From Physcomitrium patens (lineage: Eukaryota; Streptophyta; Bryopsida; Funariales; Funariaceae), in the NCBI RefSeq assembly GCF_000002425.4, contig NC_037253.1:7567311-7631310 (forward strand): a stretch of DNA of 64,000 bases, read 5' to 3'. The notes under the pieces were generated by a model that had not been told where the DNA came from, did not search any database, and worked only from the letters and a program-made list of their open reading frames with translations. Position 1 is the first letter of the stretch, and every line of letters begins with the position of its first letter. This document shows positions 47,691 to 60,852 of the stretch, piece by piece. The translations under genes were made by a program, and so were the position numbers.

Positions 47691-50327
47691 TCATGTAGTA
47701 AATAATCCCTCTTTATTTATACTATACATATGTTGAATTTGTTAAAGTTGTTAGAAACCATGTTTATTAGAAAAAAAACAACCTAGTTCTCTTAATAAAA
47801 GAGGCGGAGTAGAGAGTTTCTTGATATAAATTATTGAATTTTTTTAATATTCAATTATTCTACAATGAAATAGAATAGCTAAGCAATTACTTTTAGCATA
47901 GCAAGTCTTATTGTATTCTTTTTAAAGTGTATCTATAATTTAAAATTAAATAAATAAATAAATTAACTAACCAAGCTTTGGAATCTACCTAACTCTGCCA
48001 AATCATGCTTCTTCTTTGTTTAAGTCTAAAATATCAACTTTTAAATTCACAAGTTAAGGTTTGATACTAACTAAGATTATTCTTTTGTATTTTAATGTTG
48101 TATTATAATTCCATTTCTTATTGCTCTTGAAAAGGCAAGCAATTCTATAATACAACCAAATAACAACAACATTAACAATAGACTAAACATACATCATCTA
48201 AAATCAATAACATTAATGTTAATATATGCAAAAAGTAATTACTTGACTTACATTAATATGTAAAAGTTATCATACATGTAAAAAAAATACTAAATAAAAA
48301 TCAATAGAAGTAAATATAAATAAAATAAATATACATATAATTATAATATTAATATAATTAAAGTTAAATAAAATTATAAGTTAAATTTTAATTTCTAATT
48401 GACTTAAAATAAAAATATAAGAATAAAAATAACAAGATAAATAATGAATGAGATGGAATTTATTAACCATTGTTGTGTTCTACTTGAAGACATCAATATG
48501 TTTTTATTTTGAAAATTGCCAAAGAATCAAAGTTTTTTTTTTAATTTAAATCATGTATTATATTTCATGTTTTGTATTGGTTGTAAGATTAAATCAAAGT
48601 TTTTAAAATGCAATTGATACATGTGATATAATAAAGTTATCTTTTTAAAAAATCAATTCAATATATAGATAGATAGATAGATATAATTCTATCAAGTTTT
48701 CTCTAAAAAAAAATATCTGATTTTTCTAATATCAAAGATTTATTTGTTTTATCAACAATATTTAAGAACTTGATTTTTTGAATTTTAAATAAATTGAGAA
48801 TGTATATCTAATGGTGCAATGTTTACTATGGACTACTATGCTTTGCTAAATAATTAGTAAAATGTAAGTAATTATGTGTAATTTTTATATTAATTACATT
48901 TATATACATTTTTTTAGCTTATATTCTCTTTATTTGTCTTTTTATAATTAATGGAAGTTAAAGATTTTTCAAAATTAGTTTGGTCTTATTAATAGCTTTA
49001 GAGTTAAAAAAAATCAATTCTACTTTATCCAATTGATTTTGTCATTTTAGCTCATTCTTATTTTAAATAGTTGAAATACATATATAATATATTAGAAACT
49101 ACATCCTTTAAAAGAGTTAGATTACCAGATGTACTTATTTTTTTTTGACTTTAACTATGTTTGACTAATCCAAACAATAATTTAGGTTACATCTACATCG
49201 TGACTTTGCAACAAAAATGATGACTTTTGGTTTATTTAGAACAAAAATTACTCGTGATTTGAAACCAGCAAAGTTAGTTAACACACGTGCCACTCAAAAC
49301 TCCGATAATAAAAACAATAACAAATTAAGGTTGTGCTTTCGAATCACGCATCACGCCTTTGACGCAGTCTGAAGCATTTCCCCCTCTTCCAAGCACGGCC
49401 AGGTCCACGTCATCCCTCTCCCGTTTGAAAATGAATCTTAAAGGATTGGGCACCAAAGGGGAACTGGGCGGGAACGCAGACCAAAGCCGCGAGAAGTTGC
49501 TCGGAAGCTCGTGCTCTCCCGCGAGACCCATCGCTGCAAGCGCAACGATGCTCGATGAGCCTACAATAGCAAACCAGCATCGCCTAAGATTGGCTCCGAA
49601 GACCACAGGTGCTCCCCAACGATCCTCATTGGTTACATGAGCGATTCACCACTTGCACCCAACTCGAAAAATCGAGATTTTGTTATCCACTGGGAGCTGT
49701 TGGCGCTACGGAGGTGCAACAAGCGGACTCGACAGAGAAGCTCAATCACAATCTGCGGTTTCATTCGTAGCCAGCACACTCGTGTTGTGTTCCGTTAAAG
49801 TCGATGAGGAGTTTTGCGATCTTGAACCACCAGGCCTGACACACGACCTGGAATCTGACGAAGCCGAGCACCACGCTAGCAGAGATTAGGCGGGAGGAGA
49901 AGCCCAAAGAGCGCTGCGACTCGTGTGTCGTGCTCGATAGCTAGCGTTGACGTCGTCGGGGTTAAAGCATTGCGCGTTGTGCATCAAAGCTGGCGAAATC
50001 TTCGTCAACTTTTGTGGAGGGTTATAATTGTTGGGCCTGCAATTGTGGATCTGCCGACACTCACATTCGATTCTGGGTGTCCTTGGATGTTGTGCAGGTT
50101 CTGGGTGCGAAGCCCGTGACTGGAATCTACTGCTGTCGTCTGGTCGATGTCAATGCGTAACTACCGCCAGCAACATGAAGAAAGGTAACGAATTTTCTAC
50201 ACAAGGGGGTAAATCAGATCGTGTGAAACAATGTGAGCTAGAGAGGCGAGCTAAGGCTGGATCTGTTGATCATTTGCAGTCCTTGGTTCAGGTGAAGGGA
50301 GGAACAACAGGTTGAAAGGATGATGCT
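47691..50327. other. AT-rich DNA, then promoter and leader of the channel gene
   Basis: 47.7-49.3 kb is AT-rich with no genes (short TAGA array near 48,662-48,684). Composition changes sharply near 49.3 kb to genic values. 49.35-50.33 kb is probably promoter and a long 5' leader. Short frames there (for example ATG at 50,175, 46 codons) may be upstream ORFs of the channel gene. Two overlapping frames near 49.36-49.6 kb on opposite strands have no recognisable content. Confidence 0.55.
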
Positions 50328-53300
50328 ATGGACAATATTAGTTTGTTAAATCAGGAGCTGGCGCCGGGAGCCACGGTGCAGAGGCGATGGCGTACTAGGA
50401 GCCTTGACATGGGTCACGGTAGTAGCTGTAAACAGGGACTGGAATCCTCAGATGGGAGTTTGTGGCAGAATCCGGTGAAGGAAACTGCGATTGATGTGGA
50501 CCCTTGCAATGTAGCTTCCCGATACAAGTCGTCGACGCTGCCAAATCTCTCCGAGACGCAGATGTACTCGCAGTCGGAATCGGATTTGAGCAAGGACAAC
50601 TCGGCTATGAGCTCCATGCGGCGATTCTCAGCGGTTGATTCAGACTCATCGAACTCCTCACATCGGGACTTACCCCCATTCTTGACACGACTTCCTTCAA
50701 ATGGAGATCACCATTACATTGCCCATGCTGCGTCGGAGAATCCTGCATTGTCGTCTGTATCTGGCGGAGGGCTCAGTGCAGCAGTTGGTGGTAGATGCGC
50801 TTCGAGGGGCCGTGGCGAAGATACGGGCAGTCTTCGTCATCGCAGAATTACAAGCTCCCATTCTAGCCAGCTGCATTCATTTCGAGATGAGGAACTTGTC
50901 ACAAAAAGCTCGGCAGTTCCCTGCAGTCATTACAACAGGGCAAAGTCGAGATTCTCCGAGCCGAGGAAGTCAGTAGCTGAGAAGGGGGCTGGGGATGGAA
51001 GCATTCGGAAGTCAGGGGTTTTGAGGTCTGGCCAGCTCGGGTCCCAACAGTTGAATTCGGGGAACTTGTGGTCCGGACAATTGCGGTCGCAGAAGCTGAA
51101 GTCGGGAATGCTGCCCGGTCTCGGCCGGGTGAGGGAAGAAGAAGACGACCCTTTCAAGGATGTAGACTTGCCTGATCGCCCTAAGTTTCAAAAAAAGAGG
51201 TCATGGGTGTGGTTTCTCGAAGTGATTGCATTCTTCATTCTGCTTGCCGGCGTGATATGTAGCAGAGTGCTTTCGCAAGCAAGAAACCTGACCCTGTGGG
51301 GGCTTCTCCTCTGGAAATGGATTCTCTTGGCACTCGTGGTTGTTTGCGGTCGCTTGGTTTCGGGATGGGTGACGCGCGCTTTGGTCTGCCTCCTCGAGAT
51401 TAACTTCTTAGCGCGAAGGCGAGTGCTCTACTTCGTCTATGCATTGCGGCATGGCGTAAGGAATTGCATTTGGTTAGCGTCAGTGCTAATGGCATGGAAT
51501 TTCATGTTTGACTCAAAAGCGCAGGCATCCAGCAAGAAGCTCGTCTATGTAACCAAGGTATTGCAATGTTTCTTGCTTGCTGCTGTCCTCTTCATCATCA
51601 AAGTATTCCTTGTCAAGGTGCTTGCCTCCTCCTTCCACGTCGGAATATACTTCGAGCGCATACGCGACTCGTTGTTCAACCAGCACATCTTGGAAGTTCT
51701 CTCCGGCCCCCCTGTGGTCGAACTTGAGAGAATGCGAGACGACGACGAGAAGCTGATGGAGGAAGTGGCAATGCTGAAAGAGGCGGGCGCAATGGCCCCA
51801 GGTTTAACAGGGTTGCCTGGTATAAGCGAGGGCAGCGAGACGTCCAGAGGGGAAATAACCTTCAGGCAATCCAGAACTGGCGTTCGTGTAGAGGTTGAAC
51901 CCGGCTCCGGTATCACCGTCCAACATCTGCACAAGCTGAACCGACAGAATGTGTCAGCTTTTAATATGAAGCGCCTTATCAATATGGTGCGGAGTAAAGG
52001 AGTGTCCACCTTTGGCCAGGGGCTTGATGAGAATGCGCAGGAGGATGGCGAAATGGACACAGAGATCAGGAGCGAGTGGCAGGCAATAGCTGTTGCCAAG
52101 GAGATTTTTGCCAACGTTGCGAGACCTGACACTTCGTAAGAGCCTCTTTCAATCCTCCTCTTAGTTTACTTTCTGATTGCTACATCCAAACCTCTTCTAA
52201 CATGTCAGCTTTACGAAATGCGATTGTGAGACGCAGATATATCACCGAAGATGATCTAATGCGGTTCATGCAAGAAGAAGACGCTATACGTGCACTTGCG
52301 GTGTTTGAAGGCGCAATGGAGACGGGTATGATCACAAAAATTGCTCTCAAGGCCTGGGTGGTATGTCCTTAACATTCCAAAATTCAAGCTCTGTTGCGTT
52401 TTCTTCTACAGGTTGGAGGGTCACTCTCACTGGGATCATGAATTCAGTGCTAACCATTTCCGATTGATTCGTGAATGTCCGTAGGTGAACGTCTACCAAG
52501 AGAGGCGCGCTCTTGCATTGTCGCTGAGTGACACCAAGACAGCTGTGAACAAGCTTCACCGCATGATTGACTGTCTTCTATTTGTGATTGTGGTAGTTAT
52601 CTGGCTTATTATCCTGGACGTTGCTACTAGACAGCTTTTGATATTCGTTTCGTCTCAGTTGCTCTTGGTGGTCTTCATATTCGGCAACACGCTGAAAACT
52701 GTCTTCGAGGCCATCGTCTTCGTCTTCGTCTACCACCCATTCGATGTCGGCGACCGCTGCGTCATTGACGGAACCATGGTACAGCTTGAAAGTTTGCTTA
52801 GCTATGAAATAGTGATTGTTAGTTTTATCAGCTCGGCTCACAATTTTTGGTTATGCTTTTTTAGTATTTAGTTTATATCTTTTATCTAAGTGGGAAAGTG
52901 ATTATTCTTGTGGCAGTATGTGGTAGAGGAGATGAACATCTTGACGACTGTATTTCTGGGAGATTTCGGTGCCAAGGTCTGGTACCCCAACTCCGTCCTT
53001 GCCATCAAACCCATAACAAATTACTACCGAAGTCCAGATATGACTGATATGTTTGAATTCTACATTGCGGCAACTACCCCGGCCGAAAGAATTGGGCGTC
53101 TGAAGGAGGCCATTGGCAGGTACGAACTTAATCTCTGCTGGGTTATTTTCCACACGCTCAAGTTCAAATTGTTTAATGAAGTTTGCTACTACTCACATCC
53201 AGCTTATCATGTTATTGTTTACTATATCAACATCTTGATTCAGTAGCATTCAATTTGATAAGCTGGTGTGCTTCGACAGGTATATCTCAAGCCAGTCTCT

Positions 53301-53553
53301 ACACTGGAAAGAGACTTTCACGCTCAATTGTATGGATTGCTCACCTGAGACTAGAAGGTTGAAGCTAGTTCTGGGGTTGACGCACACAATGAACTATCAG
53401 AACTTTGGAGAGAAGACGTCTCGACGCTCTGAGCTAATGCTTGAAATGAAGAGGCTATTCGAGGATCTTCAAGTTGATTATCATCTTCCTCCTCAGGAAG
53501 TGCAACTTAAGTCTGTTGATGGTTCTTCGATCAACCTCAGCAGGCAACTCTAA
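50328..53553 (+). CDS. MscS-like mechanosensitive ion channel (MSL4-10 class)
   Basis: Five exons give 902 residues: 50,328-52,135, 52,231-52,360, 52,485-52,778, 52,917-53,119, 53,280-53,553, with agreeing phases. The start is the first ATG after an in-frame TGA just upstream. Residues 1-285 are a Ser/Arg-rich cytosolic N-terminus, with a repeated SGxLxSGQLxSQ-type segment (about residues 225-265). Then four membrane segments (WVWFLEVIAFFILLAGVI, WKWILLALVVVCGRLV, a third near VRNCIWLASVLMAW and VLQCFLLAAVLFIIKVFLV), a large cytosolic loop, and two more (LLFVIVVVIWLIIL and the pore-lining LLLVVFIFGNTLKTVFEAIV). The pore helix is followed by the MscS beta domain (HPFDVGDRCVIDG, VEEMNILTTVFL, YPNSVLAIKPI, NYYRSPDM) and a C-terminal alpha/beta part ending HLPPQEVQL. 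Plant MSL10-type channels respond to membrane tension at the plasma membrane. Appears intact. Confidence 0.93.
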
Positions 53554-56374
53554 ACAGTTCAAGAAGGCACGAGGGTGATGCGTCGATGATGCATTAAATT
53601 TGGGTCCCTGTGAGTGCTTTCTTTAGGTGAATGTTAGGCGCATTCTTTGGATAAGGAAAGGTCAACTTATTGGCTAACAAATGGATATTTACACGGAGGT
53701 CCTCAGGAGGGGTCCACATTGTAGACCCAGAGCTTCTGATGCGTACTACAGATTGTTAGGCGCGTATTCTAGTTTTAGGACTTCCTTCTGTTAAAGCTGC
53801 AAAATCCTCAAACAACAGGGGATATTTATACAGATCAGTGTATGCAGGCTGATAGGTGACATGTGCAGGTTGGTAAATTGCCACCCAGTGTCATCAGTTT
53901 CTACCTGTTCCACTGCGGCATGGCTGATTGTAGCCAGATTTTTCGGAAAGAAGAGAAATAAGACATACCGATATGGACTTCAAGCTTCAAGTGGGTCCTA
54001 CGAACAATGGATGTCAGGGACTCGAAATCTCTTCCTAAAGAGCACTGCCAAACCTTCTCTAGCAGTTATGGTTTATGTGCAGATTGGATGCTTACACTAA
54101 TAAAAATTATCTCTTAAATGACATCCCCCACTAAAGTAAGAAAACAGCCTTTGATGCTTTCAAGAATCCCATCTACTTCGAACTTCATGGATATGATTTC
54201 AACAAAAAATGAAAAAAAAAAAGTATGGATGTGGTTTCTGTCTTTGCTGGTACGGTTTAATTTTTGAAGGATTCGTAGTTTTTTTTTTTTTTTTTTTTTT
54301 TTTTTTGCGTAAGTATAAAAATATTGAAATTAATTCATTTTTCTTGAAATGAACGATAAGTCAACGACTGTGAATTTATTTGCTGTGCAAGGTGAAACTA
54401 TTCTTGTAATTCGTGTAGAAATTCACACTTTATCTCCATATTACATTGACATTTGTTCTCTTATGCATTTATTCTTTAGCATTGTGTACCATTTTTTAAC
54501 ACTTTGTAACTAAAGTTTTGTGGTTCGTTAAAGATGAAACAAATATCTTGTAAAGTCTTGAATGTTAGGTTTCTAATATCATGTATTTGAAGGATATCCA
54601 ACCTGGAATGATTGCTATGGTTTGAATATGAAAATATTTGTTGCTATTAGAGCAGGAATGAATTTATTGTGAGTTCAAGCAAAGTTTTTGTGAGAAGAAG
54701 AATTTGCATCAAGAACCTCATATCAGCTTGTTCAACAAATCTCCATTAAAGGTGTCTTCACAAAGTCAGATAATAAATCTGAAGAGTCTGTTCACATGAG
54801 TCTTCAAACCATAGATGATCAGTCTCTACCTTTGCAAATGAAAGTATCAAAAAATTGTGGATGCACGTTTCTTCTCACAAAAATTATGTCATAATAACTT
54901 TTATTATTAACATTAAATTTAGAATTCTAGTAATCAATTTTGAAAGCTTATTAATGTTTTGTACATGATTTAGGTGTAAAGAAATTAAGAACTTGAATTA
55001 CGAAATTTTCATACTTTAAGAAAAAGATATTATTCTAGTTATCATCAGGTTTAAATCATTTGGATCCCCCAAAAATTCTTGAACCAGCTCTAGTGCCACT
55101 TTCAGTATTTCAATGTGTCCAAGTATGTGTCAACAACTTAAAAACCATAGCCGAATAATTTTATGAAAACCTTGGTTGATTGTACCCCATTTTAAACCTT
55201 CATTATATGTGTCTACTTTATATTCTCACATCCTTTGTAATTTCAATTGATATTTATTCTTAACCTCTTCAAGTATTTCCCCAGCTAATTATTCACTGGG
55301 AGCAAATCACAAACGCGATTCACATGAAACTATGAAATGTACTTGTTAAGTGATTTATTAAGGTGCAGTGACTTAACTACACATATTTTACATCTCGATT
55401 GAACGTTAATGGATTAAAAAAATGTCATGACCAATTTCAGTCCATTTCTAGTCGCTGGATGCAGAAGTGGTGGTGACCTGGTGGGTTGGCACTGCTGTTG
55501 CTCTTTCACCCTCTTCGGCAACAGCAATAGGCTTCACTGCTAGCTCACCCACAAGCATTTCCTGTGAACTGGTGGGTCATTGTGATTTAGCATGGTGTCT
55601 GCTTACTGAAAGGGACAAATATAGTTGTGCACGAATCCAGGAACGTGGAGGGACGTTTTTTCCTCTTCCACAATGCAAGTTGGTAACTAGAACCACTTGC
55701 AACAGATGTCCAGACAACAATTTGAAAGAGCAAATAGAACAATTTCATAGGTCGGCTACATTGAAGATGGACATGTGTTTATAGCTGAAAAAATTTCAGC
55801 ATGTTGGTAAGGTCAAAACTGTCTTTTCATTTCAGATTCAGTGGTGGTGGTAGTCCCCACTCCGACAGGTTTCGACTCATAGCTGAATATCCCTCCAGTA
55901 TAGGGACATATTGTTGTCAACCTCTAAGCCGTTCGCTTGTTGACGAAATCAGATGCACGTGGTAAAAATTCCGTTTCGATGGGGTTTCATGAACTACACA
56001 CCTCACTAAATACAACACAAAACAGGATCTGATCGTCTGGTCACAAACTTGTTCTGCCGCCTTTGGTGGAAACCTATACTGGAAATAAATCACATCTCGA
56101 ACTTTGTTCTATTCCATGTGAACCCCAACTGTAATGGGGCTGGCCATCTCATAAAATGATAGCGTTTCATTCTAAATCAGACCCTAAAAATCTCGCACAA
56201 ACTACTATCTCAACGGTGTTGCGTTCTATAAGGTATGAGCACCTCCGTTGAGGTGGTATATGACCTCGCACACCCACTGCATAAATTATCCAAAGAAGAT
56301 GGTACAATACGAAAATTTGGAGTATAAATCAATTCCAACGGTGAGTACACTTCCTGAGAAATTGAAGTTGCATA
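53554..56374. other. 3' UTR and intergenic DNA, no gene supported
   Basis: Up to about 54.1 kb probably the 3' UTR of the channel gene. A T run of 28 lies at 54,279-54,306. 54.1-55.4 kb is AT-rich without frames. At 55.44-55.78 kb composition rises and small frames occur on both strands; on the minus strand a short tail VGELAVKPIAVAEEGERATA could be a gene end, but nothing supports it further. 55.8-56.37 kb is probably the 3' side of the DUF506 gene. Confidence 0.5.
54279..54306 (+). repeat. Poly-T tract
   Basis: Twenty-eight T in a row in intergenic DNA. Confidence 0.9.
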
Positions 56375-57652
56375 TTATGAGGAAACCACCACGACAGGAC
56401 ACTTCGAACGTAGAACTTGGTCTCTATTCACGTTGTCCATAGGAGCCGGGAGGTTGGCTGCTTTGAACAATGATGCGAGCCCAGCGTGTCCAGGCCCTTG
56501 GGATCGTCTAGCTTTCAGCACTGGAGGCTGCCAATCGCCATTAACAACAATTCCCGTTACATTACCTGGCATTAGCTGTTTCAGGTTCCCTCTTTGTGAA
56601 AACTCCGCTGATTTCTGTAGATTCGCAGTCCTGTTGGTGCCCTTGCGTGGCGGAGAATTAACATTTGAAACCCTTGTACCTCTGACAAAATTAGGCAAAG
56701 TATCACCGATCGTCCGCTCGTAGGTAGAAAACCACTTAGATATCATGTATTCAGGTTTCCGCCATGGTGGCAAGTGCATCCCTCGCTCCTTCAACGACGA
56801 CTTAACCGCACCAGTCATGAAGTTGACAATCCAGAGAAGCCGGTTCACCCTGCCAACGAAAATAGTCGGTAAAATTCGCACAAGGGTGTCATATTCAGCA
56901 GTTGGACGAGCTATCTCGAATTGGGCTTTGAAATCAATATCTACTATAATCCTCTCGCTGTTTTTCACGGCTGTAGAGCCTTCAAAATCGACGTCAACGT
57001 ATTCGTATTCACCACCCGGATGTTCTCCCGAGTGATCCCACCTGCACTTGCAAATTCCGGCCTTATAACCAGCCTGGCGCAGGTGTCTCATGACCTGGTC
57101 GGTAGAAAGAGACGATGCTCCCTCGCCGTCTTTGGCAGCGACAACCGCCTTGGTTACCTCTTCATGCAAAATTCGCTCCCTAATGTTGTCACGGTGCAGA
57201 GTTTCAGAAAGCTCTCTAACAAGAGTAGACTCGATACCTTCGTCACCGCTGCTGGACCATGATGACCCATGGTATCGCGACCGGCCATACACAGATTTCT
57301 GATCAACTCCCTCTTCCAAAAATTCGTCAACCATGGCGGCCAAACACACAGAGCTGGGCTCAAATTGCTTCTCATTTCTAGCACGCTTATCATCGAACAT
57401 GTCAAACGTGGACTCCAGATCACCCACATCACCCAGAAGCAACATTCTGTTCTTCGTAAGATTAGCCCTAGTCACACATCCGACAGCCTGCAAATCCGTC
57501 TGGCGACGACCCTTCTTAGACGGTGACATCCGGACCTGCGTGAGAAGCGAACCTAAGCCTCGCTCCTCTTTCCCTCGCGTCAAGACCTGGAGGCTCGAGC
57601 TCCCAATCTTTGACGATACCCCGAAGGACTTCATCGTCAGTAGTCTCGGCAT
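56375..57652 (-). CDS. DUF506 family protein (PDDEXK-like)
   Basis: An uninterrupted frame of 425 codons with no intron. The conserved core of plant DUF506 is clear: LRQAGYKAGICKCRWDHS, then GGEYEYVDV, RIIVDIDFKAQFEIARPTAEY, LPTIFVGRVNRL and the string MHLPPWRKPEYMISKWFS. The family is classed as PDDEXK nuclease-like, and the EYxYxDV / VDxDF strings fit that fold, but no enzyme activity is established. The N-terminal 170 residues are variable, with acidic and Ser-rich segments, and the C-terminal 90 residues are basic. In Arabidopsis several members respond to nutrient or stress signals. The start is the first Met of the frame and is plausible. Function unknown beyond the family; intact. Confidence 0.92.
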   Translation of the reverse strand: MPRLLTMKSFGVSSKIGSSSLQVLTRGKEERGLGSLLTQVRMSPSKKGRRQTDLQAVGCVTRANLTKNRMLLLGDVGDLESTFDMFDDKRARNEKQFEPSSVCLAAMVDEFLEEGVDQKSVYGRSRYHGSSWSSSGDEGIESTLVRELSETLHRDNIRERILHEEVTKAVVAAKDGEGASSLSTDQVMRHLRQAGYKAGICKCRWDHSGEHPGGEYEYVDVDFEGSTAVKNSERIIVDIDFKAQFEIARPTAEYDTLVRILPTIFVGRVNRLLWIVNFMTGAVKSSLKERGMHLPPWRKPEYMISKWFSTYERTIGDTLPNFVRGTRVSNVNSPPRKGTNRTANLQKSAEFSQRGNLKQLMPGNVTGIVVNGDWQPPVLKARRSQGPGHAGLASLFKAANLPAPMDNVNRDQVLRSKCPVVVVSS

Positions 57653-58971
57653 CTTTGCTGCCTCGAGAACGGCCTCTCAAAAGTCTAAAACCCTGCTAAT
57701 CTCTTAGAACACTTACCTTTCTGCTTGTGGAGACTTCCACCAACGTTATCGACCATAGTCACCGCCCACTGCACCCACCATGGTTCCCCTCAGCACAGCT
57801 TGCTGAGCTCAATCAAACCACTGTACACGAGCCGTCAGGAGCCCGAAACTAAATGCCCAGACACAGAGCTCTAGACAAGAGCATCAAACTAGCCGTTCCT
57901 GAATGCAACAGCTCTATGCTAAACTCCGGCAGCAGGCGGAAGAAACCGTTGGAGCTCGCGAGGATCTTGCAACGAAAGCATACTCACTCACTATCAGCAA
58001 TAATATTGCTGTTGTCATCGAAGAGCGTAACACAGCTCCCTCCCCGCAGGCCGCGTCTAAAAGTGCAGCGGACACAGGAGCGGAAGCCTACCAAACGAGA
58101 CTCCTTGCTGGCCTAAAGCGCAAGCTGCGGACGGGTGCATCGCACTTCCACGAAGCCGCACTATCCACATGGCAACCACGGCGCGTCCTTCGCAACGATC
58201 GGCTCCGGCGTGAATGACATTTACTTGTGAGACGCGATCGCGGTGTTGGCAGGGGGTAATTGCCGCTCCGGGTTATGGCGTCATCGACTTGGACTTGTGT
58301 GTCACACGTTGTGGATGAAAACTCACTTCATCCATGAGGTATATATACACATATAGATATATATATATATATATATATTTGTGGCACAAACACGAACATG
58401 TGTTGGATTAACCTGAGAAGAACAACATTTCATGTATTGAAATATGTTGTGGAATCCATTAGTTTTGCAAAGCTTAGAGCATTGAGATATGAAGTACATG
58501 CTCACTATGAAGGTTTTCGTTGTTTAATAACTCAAGTGGTATATGCATAACTATGACATTGTGAGTAAAACTTGGGCTCCATTTAACTGATATACCTTTT
58601 TCTAAATTCCATAATGCTATTGGTCATTAAAAATACATTATATTATTTATAGATACTATATCAAGGTTTCAAAATTTTATGTTCTTTTTTATTTTTTATT
58701 TTTTATTTTTGTTTTTTTATTAATTTAATTTTTTATTTGATTTCCTCAACATATTTCTATAGTTTTATATAATGGTTAATAATTTCTAATCATAAGAGTA
58801 TTTGTATCTTTTTATCACCTCAAATTTCTATTTTAAAAGATTTTGAGTTATATTATTAAAAGTTATTTTGATTATTTTAAAATTAAATTTTATTTGATTG
58901 ATTTTTTAATATTTTTTAAATAATTTATTTATAACTTCATAATAAAAATAGAAAGTTGCTAAAGCAATATC
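57653..58971. other. Upstream region of DUF506 gene and AT-rich DNA
   Basis: 57.65-58.25 kb is probably promoter and 5' leader of the minus-strand DUF506 gene. Two overlapping plus-strand frames here (57,853-58,116 and 57,903-58,217) have no recognisable content and are not called as genes. An (AT)n microsatellite lies at about 58,340-58,378. 58.4-58.97 kb is AT-rich with no gene. Confidence 0.5.
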
Positions 58972-60710
58972 TATCATGGATATAAATATTTACTTAGATA
59001 AAAAATATTACATAGACAATTAATATATATATACATATATAGATTTGATATTATCTTATGGCAAAGCTTCTTGGAAGCTTCATAGACACATATTTGATTT
59101 TAGAAGTGTTTGTAGTTGATTGGTAGATTAAAAACTTGGCCAACAAGCTCACCACATGTCGCACATTTTAGTAGCTTGTAGAACAAGTTAACTACATGGC
59201 ACTGTCGGAGTAGAGAGAATTTGCCTCAAGAGAATACTAGGCATTTGGCTGCCACTAATTTCTCAATCAAGTCTTGAGATAAGAAAGACTAAGTTTGTAT
59301 ATATATATATATATATAATACTTTTAAGAGCAATTACCCCAAATATATAAGTCTTAAGTTCCCAAAAATACCCAAAATATGATAAAAAAAATTCTAAATC
59401 CTTATATATCCTTATGAGGTATTATTTCCAAACTTCAAAAATGTATATCTTCCAATTGGACTATCCAAACACATTCAAATTTTACATAAAGTACTGATGT
59501 ACTTCTAAAAACTATCACAACAAATTTCAACTACAAATTCATCGTGGATCTTAAGATATCACCAAAATCCTAACAATAGCTTTAAATCCAAGTTTTTATA
59601 TACTTGCGTGCAAATTTCTTCATATCTCACAAATTAAGCCTTCAAATTCTACAAAATTTATATATATATAGCTTCTTAACACAATAATCTACCTTCTTCA
59701 AAAGGTTGAAGCCAAAATTCGTCCAAAAACTCAAGATATAGCTCCAACCATTACTATGAACAAAATCACTTACTTACTGCCTTTGATTTGGATGTGATGA
59801 CTTCAACCCTCTATAACTTCTTCATCCGAATTCCAAATTCATCATACAATATATGAAAAAGACTAATAAAAAAATTGTTCTCTAAAATCTCAATCGTTGA
59901 TTTTTTGTTGCTTTCTATAAATGGATGTTATGCTCTAAAGAATGATAATAGGTATGAAATTGACACCTTAACTTTGAGCACCAATAACTCTTTCATAAAA
60001 ACTCCAAATCAAACAAAATTTGTATCCAATCTGTATCCAAAAACCTAAACTTGATGATACTAGCCTCTAAAGCTCAAATGACATCGAAAGAGAAAGCCTA
60101 TTCCCTAATAAGGCCTCGGGCAGCCTCTTTGAAGCCCATTGGACATGGCCTTCGACCAATAGGAATGAAGATCCCATTCCTTGCCTCCATCCAACCATGC
60201 TTTGCTTTCATCCCTTCCAATAAGTCTCCTACTAGTTTAGATTTTCATCTTCAGGCTCTAATCTCCTCTCAAGGCTTCATACTAAACATTTAGGTTCTAT
60301 AATTCTTTAAATGCCATAATCAAAATAGATAAAATTTAAAATAAATTTTCTTATATCCAATTTATTTAAATTAATCTATTAACCATTCTAATATACACCA
60401 AGACTTATGAACATACTATATGTTCTAACTAATTTTTACATACTATAAGCAATTATTGTACGACAATGCACATATAATAAACTTGTCTTATAAGTTAGAT
60501 ACATATCTTGCAAATTGGACACATGTCAAAGGTCTTTTAGAACATCACCATGTAGCTTATAATTAGATAGTATATATAGAAATAAGTGTAAAGTCTTTTT
60601 TATTCTTTCTAATGCTTTTCTAGTCTTTAGACTTATTTCAAAACTTTTTAATCTACTTGTCTTTAATAATAGCCATTATAATTTAATATTATATCAATTT
60701 TGAATGATTT
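58972..60710 (+). repeat. Solo B-type LTR, interrupted by another LTR
   Basis: Left part 58,972-59,202 and right part about 60,466-60,710 align in order with the B-type LTR at 40,585-41,130. The middle is occupied by an unrelated insertion with TG...CA ends. No internal retroelement region is attached. Confidence 0.7.
59203..60465 (+). mobile_element. Unrelated solo LTR inserted in the B-type LTR
   Basis: About 1.26 kb starting TGTCGGAGTAG and ending TTGTACGACA, so the ends form a short inverted repeat TGTCG...CGACA typical of LTRs. No coding capacity recognised (a short open frame at 60,051-60,293 has no match). GCAC occurs on both sides, but a clean five-base duplication is not visible. 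The family cannot be assigned; a Copia origin is possible. Confidence 0.55.
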
Positions 60711-60852
60711 TATCATGGACATACATATTTATTCTAATAAATATCTAAGTAATATGAATAGATAGAAGTAGATAAAAATAAATTAATTTCATAATATCTT
60801 ATAGAAAAGCTTTTTAGAAGCTTCATACATGCGATTTTACTTTTATACATGC
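60711..60852 (+). repeat. B-type LTR fragment
   Basis: Begins TATCATGGACATACATAT like the LTR at 47,141 and is cut off after about 140 bases by the next LTR, which is in the opposite orientation. Confidence 0.65.

Noticed and set aside
49359-49640. Overlapping 93-codon frames on both strands
   Set aside because: GC-rich leader/promoter DNA; no similarity, splice support or repeat of codon bias on either strand.
55467-55784. 105-codon plus-strand frame
   Set aside because: No similarity or splice context; an opposing minus-strand tail is equally plausible, so no gene was called.
57853-58217. Two overlapping plus-strand frames upstream of the DUF506 gene
   Set aside because: No recognisable protein and they lie where the DUF506 promoter and leader should be.
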